6,191 bases of DNA from Paracoccaceae bacterium. GTDB taxonomy: Bacteria > Pseudomonadota > Alphaproteobacteria > Rhodobacterales > Rhodobacteraceae. The stretch is taken from the NCBI GenBank assembly GCA_020832725.1, contig JAFIEC010000324.1, positions 1-6,191 on the forward strand, written 5' to 3'. Of this stretch, positions 3,988 through 6,191 are shown in pieces (positions within the stretch are counted from its first letter, which is position 1; the number at the start of each line of letters is the position of its first letter). Below the pieces are notes generated by a model, which worked only from the letters and a program-made list of their open reading frames with translations, had not been told where the DNA came from and did not search any database. Made by a program: the position numbers and the translations under genes.

Positions 3988-6191
3988 GCGCCCGTCTCCT
4001 GCCCGCCGTTCTTCTGTCGTTGCGCATCGAGTGCGGCAAGGATCTTCTCCGGAGTGACGGGCAGCGTCATGATCCGCGCCCCACAGGCATCGGCCACGGC
4101 ATTGGCGATGGCGGGGGCCACGGGCAGCATCGCACCCTCGCCCATGCCCTTGGCGCCAAAGGGGCCGGGGCCGTGGCCCTGTTCCTGGGTGATGGCCTCG
4201 AAATGGCGCGGCACGTCCTCGGCCAGCGGCACCCGGTAGTGCAGCGCTTCGCCGTTGATCAGCCGGGTGCCGTCGTAATGCATTGTCTCGAAGAGCGCCT
4301 GACCCAGCCCCATCATCGCCGAGCCCTCGTCCTGGCCACGGCAGATCAGCTTGTTGATCGCGCGGCCCGCATCGCCCGACACCACCAGCCGGGTGACGTC
4401 CAGATGGCCGGTCTCGGGATCCACCTGCACCTCTGCCCCGGCCCAGCCGATTTCCCAGAAGACGCTGCGTGTCTCGAGGGGGGCGGCATGGTCGTTAGCC
4501 TGCTTGTGAAAGCCGTCGCCAGTGAACTCGAACCCGGTGCCGCCATAGCGGTGCATCACCATCGGGGCGAGGGGGTGGCTTTCGTTGCCATGGCGCACCG
4601 ACCAGTTCTCCAGAACCAGATCGGCCGCGGGCACGCCCAGATGCTCCGAGGCCATCTGCAGCACCTGATCGCGCACCGATTCTGCTGCGCGTACCACTGC
4701 CTGCCCCATCACCGAGACCCCGGAAGAGGCATTGGTACCCTGATCGAAGGGCGTGTAGCGCGTATCGAGGGGCAGGTATTCCACCCGCTCGAACGGGGCT
4801 CCCATGATCTCGGCCACGACCTGGGCCATGGCGGTGCGCGAACCCTGGCCGATCTCGACGGTGCCGCACATCAGGTGGATGTCCCCGAAGGTGGAGACCT
4901 TTACCCGCGCCTGGGCCGGCTTGTTCACGCCGCCGCCGTCCTTGAAACCCACGGCAAGGCCGACCCCGCGGCCCGGAGTGCGGGGCCGGTGGTAACCCAC
5001 GGCATCGGCCACGATATCGAGCCCCTCGCGCATGTCGCTGTCGACGCCGCTTTCGCCGGGCATGTAGGCCTCGTGCAGGTCGAGCATGTTCTTTTCGCGC
5101 ATGGCCTTCGGGTCGAGGCCCAGTCGCCGGGCGATCATGTCCACCTGGGAATCGCTGGCCCAGGTCGCCTGGGTGCCGCCAAAGCCGCGGAACGGGCCTG
5201 CGGGGGCCGTGTTGGTCATGACGCACTGGCACAGCGAATCGACGTGCTTCCAGCGGTAGGGCCCGGCGACGCGGTAGCCCGCCTTTTCGGCGACCAGCGG
5301 GCTTGCGTCGGAATAGGCCCCCGAATCGAGCAGCACGAGGGACTGGCGCGCCACCAGCGTGCCGTCGGCCATCACCCCGGTCTTGAGCCGCAGGATGGCC
5401 GCATGCTGGGTGTTGGTGAGGAAGCCCTCCTCCATCGTCATGGCAAAGCGCACCGGACGGCCCGACATGCGCGACAGAAGAATGGCCAGCGGCTCTGTCT
5501 TGCAGTTGTTCTTGGAGCCGAAGCCCCCGCCCACATAGGGCACCCGCACGGAGATGCGGTTTTCCGGCACGCGGAAGATCCGGCACAGCTCCTTGCGGAG
5601 GGGAAAGGGGTTCTGGTTGGAGCTGACCACCTCGATCGCGCCATCCTCCTGCCAGTGAGCAAGGCAGACGAACGGCTCCAGGTGCAGGTGGTGCATCCGC
5701 GAAAAGCGGAACTCGTCCTCGAATATGTGGTCGCATTCGTCGAAGGCCGAGGCCTCGCCCGTGCGATAGGCGTATTGAAAGCAGACATTGGGCCGGGGCC
5801 GCAGCGCGCCGGAAGAACCTGCGCCATAGGGCGGCACGATGCCCACCGGGGCCTCCTCGAACAGCTCGGGCGCGCCATCGGCCAGCGCGCTCTCGATATC
5901 GGGCAGGGCAGGCAGATCTTCGTAGTCCACCCGGATTGCGGCGAGGGCCGCATTCGCCTGAGCCTCGGTCTCGGCGGCCACGGCGGCCACCATGTCGCCC
6001 TCGTAGCGCACCTTGCCCAGGGCCACGATGGGCTGATCCTTGATGAAATAGCCATAGACCGGCATCATGTCGCCAGCGGTCAGGTCCTCGCCGGTCAGAA
6101 CGGCATGAACCCCGGGCATGGCGCGCGCCGCCGCAGTGTCGATCGAGACGATTCGCGCATGGGCCCGGCCAGAGCGCAGCACCTTGGCATG
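3984..6191 (-). CDS. Molybdenum hydroxylase large subunit, xanthine dehydrogenase / aldehyde oxidase family (5' end outside window)
   Basis: Carries the molybdopterin cofactor that hydroxylates a carbon with oxygen from water. The frame is open through the right edge and begins HAKVLRSGRAHARIV, the usual text some 20-30 residues into these proteins, so the GTG at 6182 is internal; 735 residues are present. The N-terminal hammerhead domain runs from the edge to about 5860, followed by the molybdopterin-binding domain. Landmarks: HLHLEPFV (about 5670-5695); the cofactor loop GGGFGSK (5531-5511); GPFRGFGG (5198-5175), with the Arg (5189-5187) equivalent to the active-site arginine of xanthine dehydrogenase; EIGQG, with the cofactor-contacting Gln at 4847-4845; and GAKGMGEG, with the catalytic Glu at 4139-4137. 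It lacks the AYRCSFR signature of form I CO dehydrogenase. FeS and FAD subunits are not in the window and would be expected upstream, past 6191, unless it uses other partners. Substrate unknown: purines, aldehydes and N-heterocycles are all possible. It is coupled to the NIPSNAP gene. Confidence 0.92.
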   Translation of the reverse strand, partial: HAKVLRSGRAHARIVSIDTAAARAMPGVHAVLTGEDLTAGDMMPVYGYFIKDQPIVALGKVRYEGDMVAAVAAETEAQANAALAAIRVDYEDLPALPDIESALADGAPELFEEAPVGIVPPYGAGSSGALRPRPNVCFQYAYRTGEASAFDECDHIFEDEFRFSRMHHLHLEPFVCLAHWQEDGAIEVVSSNQNPFPLRKELCRIFRVPENRISVRVPYVGGGFGSKNNCKTEPLAILLSRMSGRPVRFAMTMEEGFLTNTQHAAILRLKTGVMADGTLVARQSLVLLDSGAYSDASPLVAEKAGYRVAGPYRWKHVDSLCQCVMTNTAPAGPFRGFGGTQATWASDSQVDMIARRLGLDPKAMREKNMLDLHEAYMPGESGVDSDMREGLDIVADAVGYHRPRTPGRGVGLAVGFKDGGGVNKPAQARVKVSTFGDIHLMCGTVEIGQGSRTAMAQVVAEIMGAPFERVEYLPLDTRYTPFDQGTNASSGVSVMGQAVVRAAESVRDQVLQMASEHLGVPAADLVLENWSVRHGNESHPLAPMVMHRYGGTGFEFTGDGFHKQANDHAAPLETRSVFWEIGWAGAEVQVDPETGHLDVTRLVVSGDAGRAINKLICRGQDEGSAMMGLGQALFETMHYDGTRLINGEALHYRVPLAEDVPRHFEAITQEQGHGPGPFGAKGMGEGAMLPVAPAIANAVADACGARIMTLPVTPEKILAALDAQRQKNGGQETGA
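3996..4000 (-). promoter_or_regulatory. Ribosome binding site of the NIPSNAP gene, inside the upstream gene
   Basis: On the minus strand AGGAG lies eight bases before the ATG (3987-3985), inside the last codons of the molybdenum hydroxylase gene. It supports this start and coupled translation through the ATGA overlap. Confidence 0.65.

Noticed and set aside
4495..5736. 413-codon minus-strand frame within the molybdenum hydroxylase gene
   Set aside because: It is an alternative frame of a gene with all catalytic motifs; the product is an Arg/Gly/Pro-rich string without family likeness.

Overview
The window is GC-rich DNA with the compact gene spacing of a bacterial chromosome. Base composition, codon use and the type of proteins suggest an alphaproteobacterium, perhaps of the Rhodobacteraceae; this is inferred from style, not from a marker gene. 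It holds two edge-truncated genes, three complete genes and one decayed gene.

Left (1-1679, + strand): the C-terminal three quarters or so of an adenosylcobalamin-dependent (class II) ribonucleotide reductase, NrdJ, with the thiyl-radical finger loop, the phosphate-binding loop, a TSCPD domain and a cysteine-rich tail. It is a housekeeping gene and has no evident link to the rest.

Middle left (1680-2216): no intact gene. On the minus strand lies the N-terminal part of a LysR-type regulator, starting at 2125 and broken by one extra base in a run of five identical bases (2033-2037). It has no recognisable effector domain, so it reads as a pseudogene. It is divergent from the next gene, the usual position for a LysR regulator of that gene. 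The 91 bp between the two starts is an AT-rich patch with inverted and direct GATAT-type repeats and a plausible promoter.

Middle right (2217-3683, + strand): a TauD/TfdA-family Fe(II)/2-oxoglutarate dioxygenase with all metal and 2-oxoglutarate ligands in place, then after 60 bp a WrbA-like flavodoxin-fold protein. They are probably co-transcribed.

Right (3667-6191, - strand): a molybdenum hydroxylase large subunit (xanthine dehydrogenase / aldehyde oxidase family, N-terminal tip outside the window) followed by a small NIPSNAP-family protein whose ATG overlaps the hydroxylase stop in an ATGA junction. The NIPSNAP gene converges on the WrbA-like gene and overlaps it by 17 bp.

Taken together, 2116-6191 looks like an oxidative catabolism or accessory redox locus: two different hydroxylating enzymes, a flavoprotein and a NIPSNAP/ABM-like protein in two convergent transcription units. 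The substrate cannot be read from the sequence. I found no CRISPR array, insertion sequence, tRNA or rRNA, and nothing that clearly counts as a new type of system. The most notable points are the broken regulator beside an intact dioxygenase and the tightly packed convergent enzyme set.
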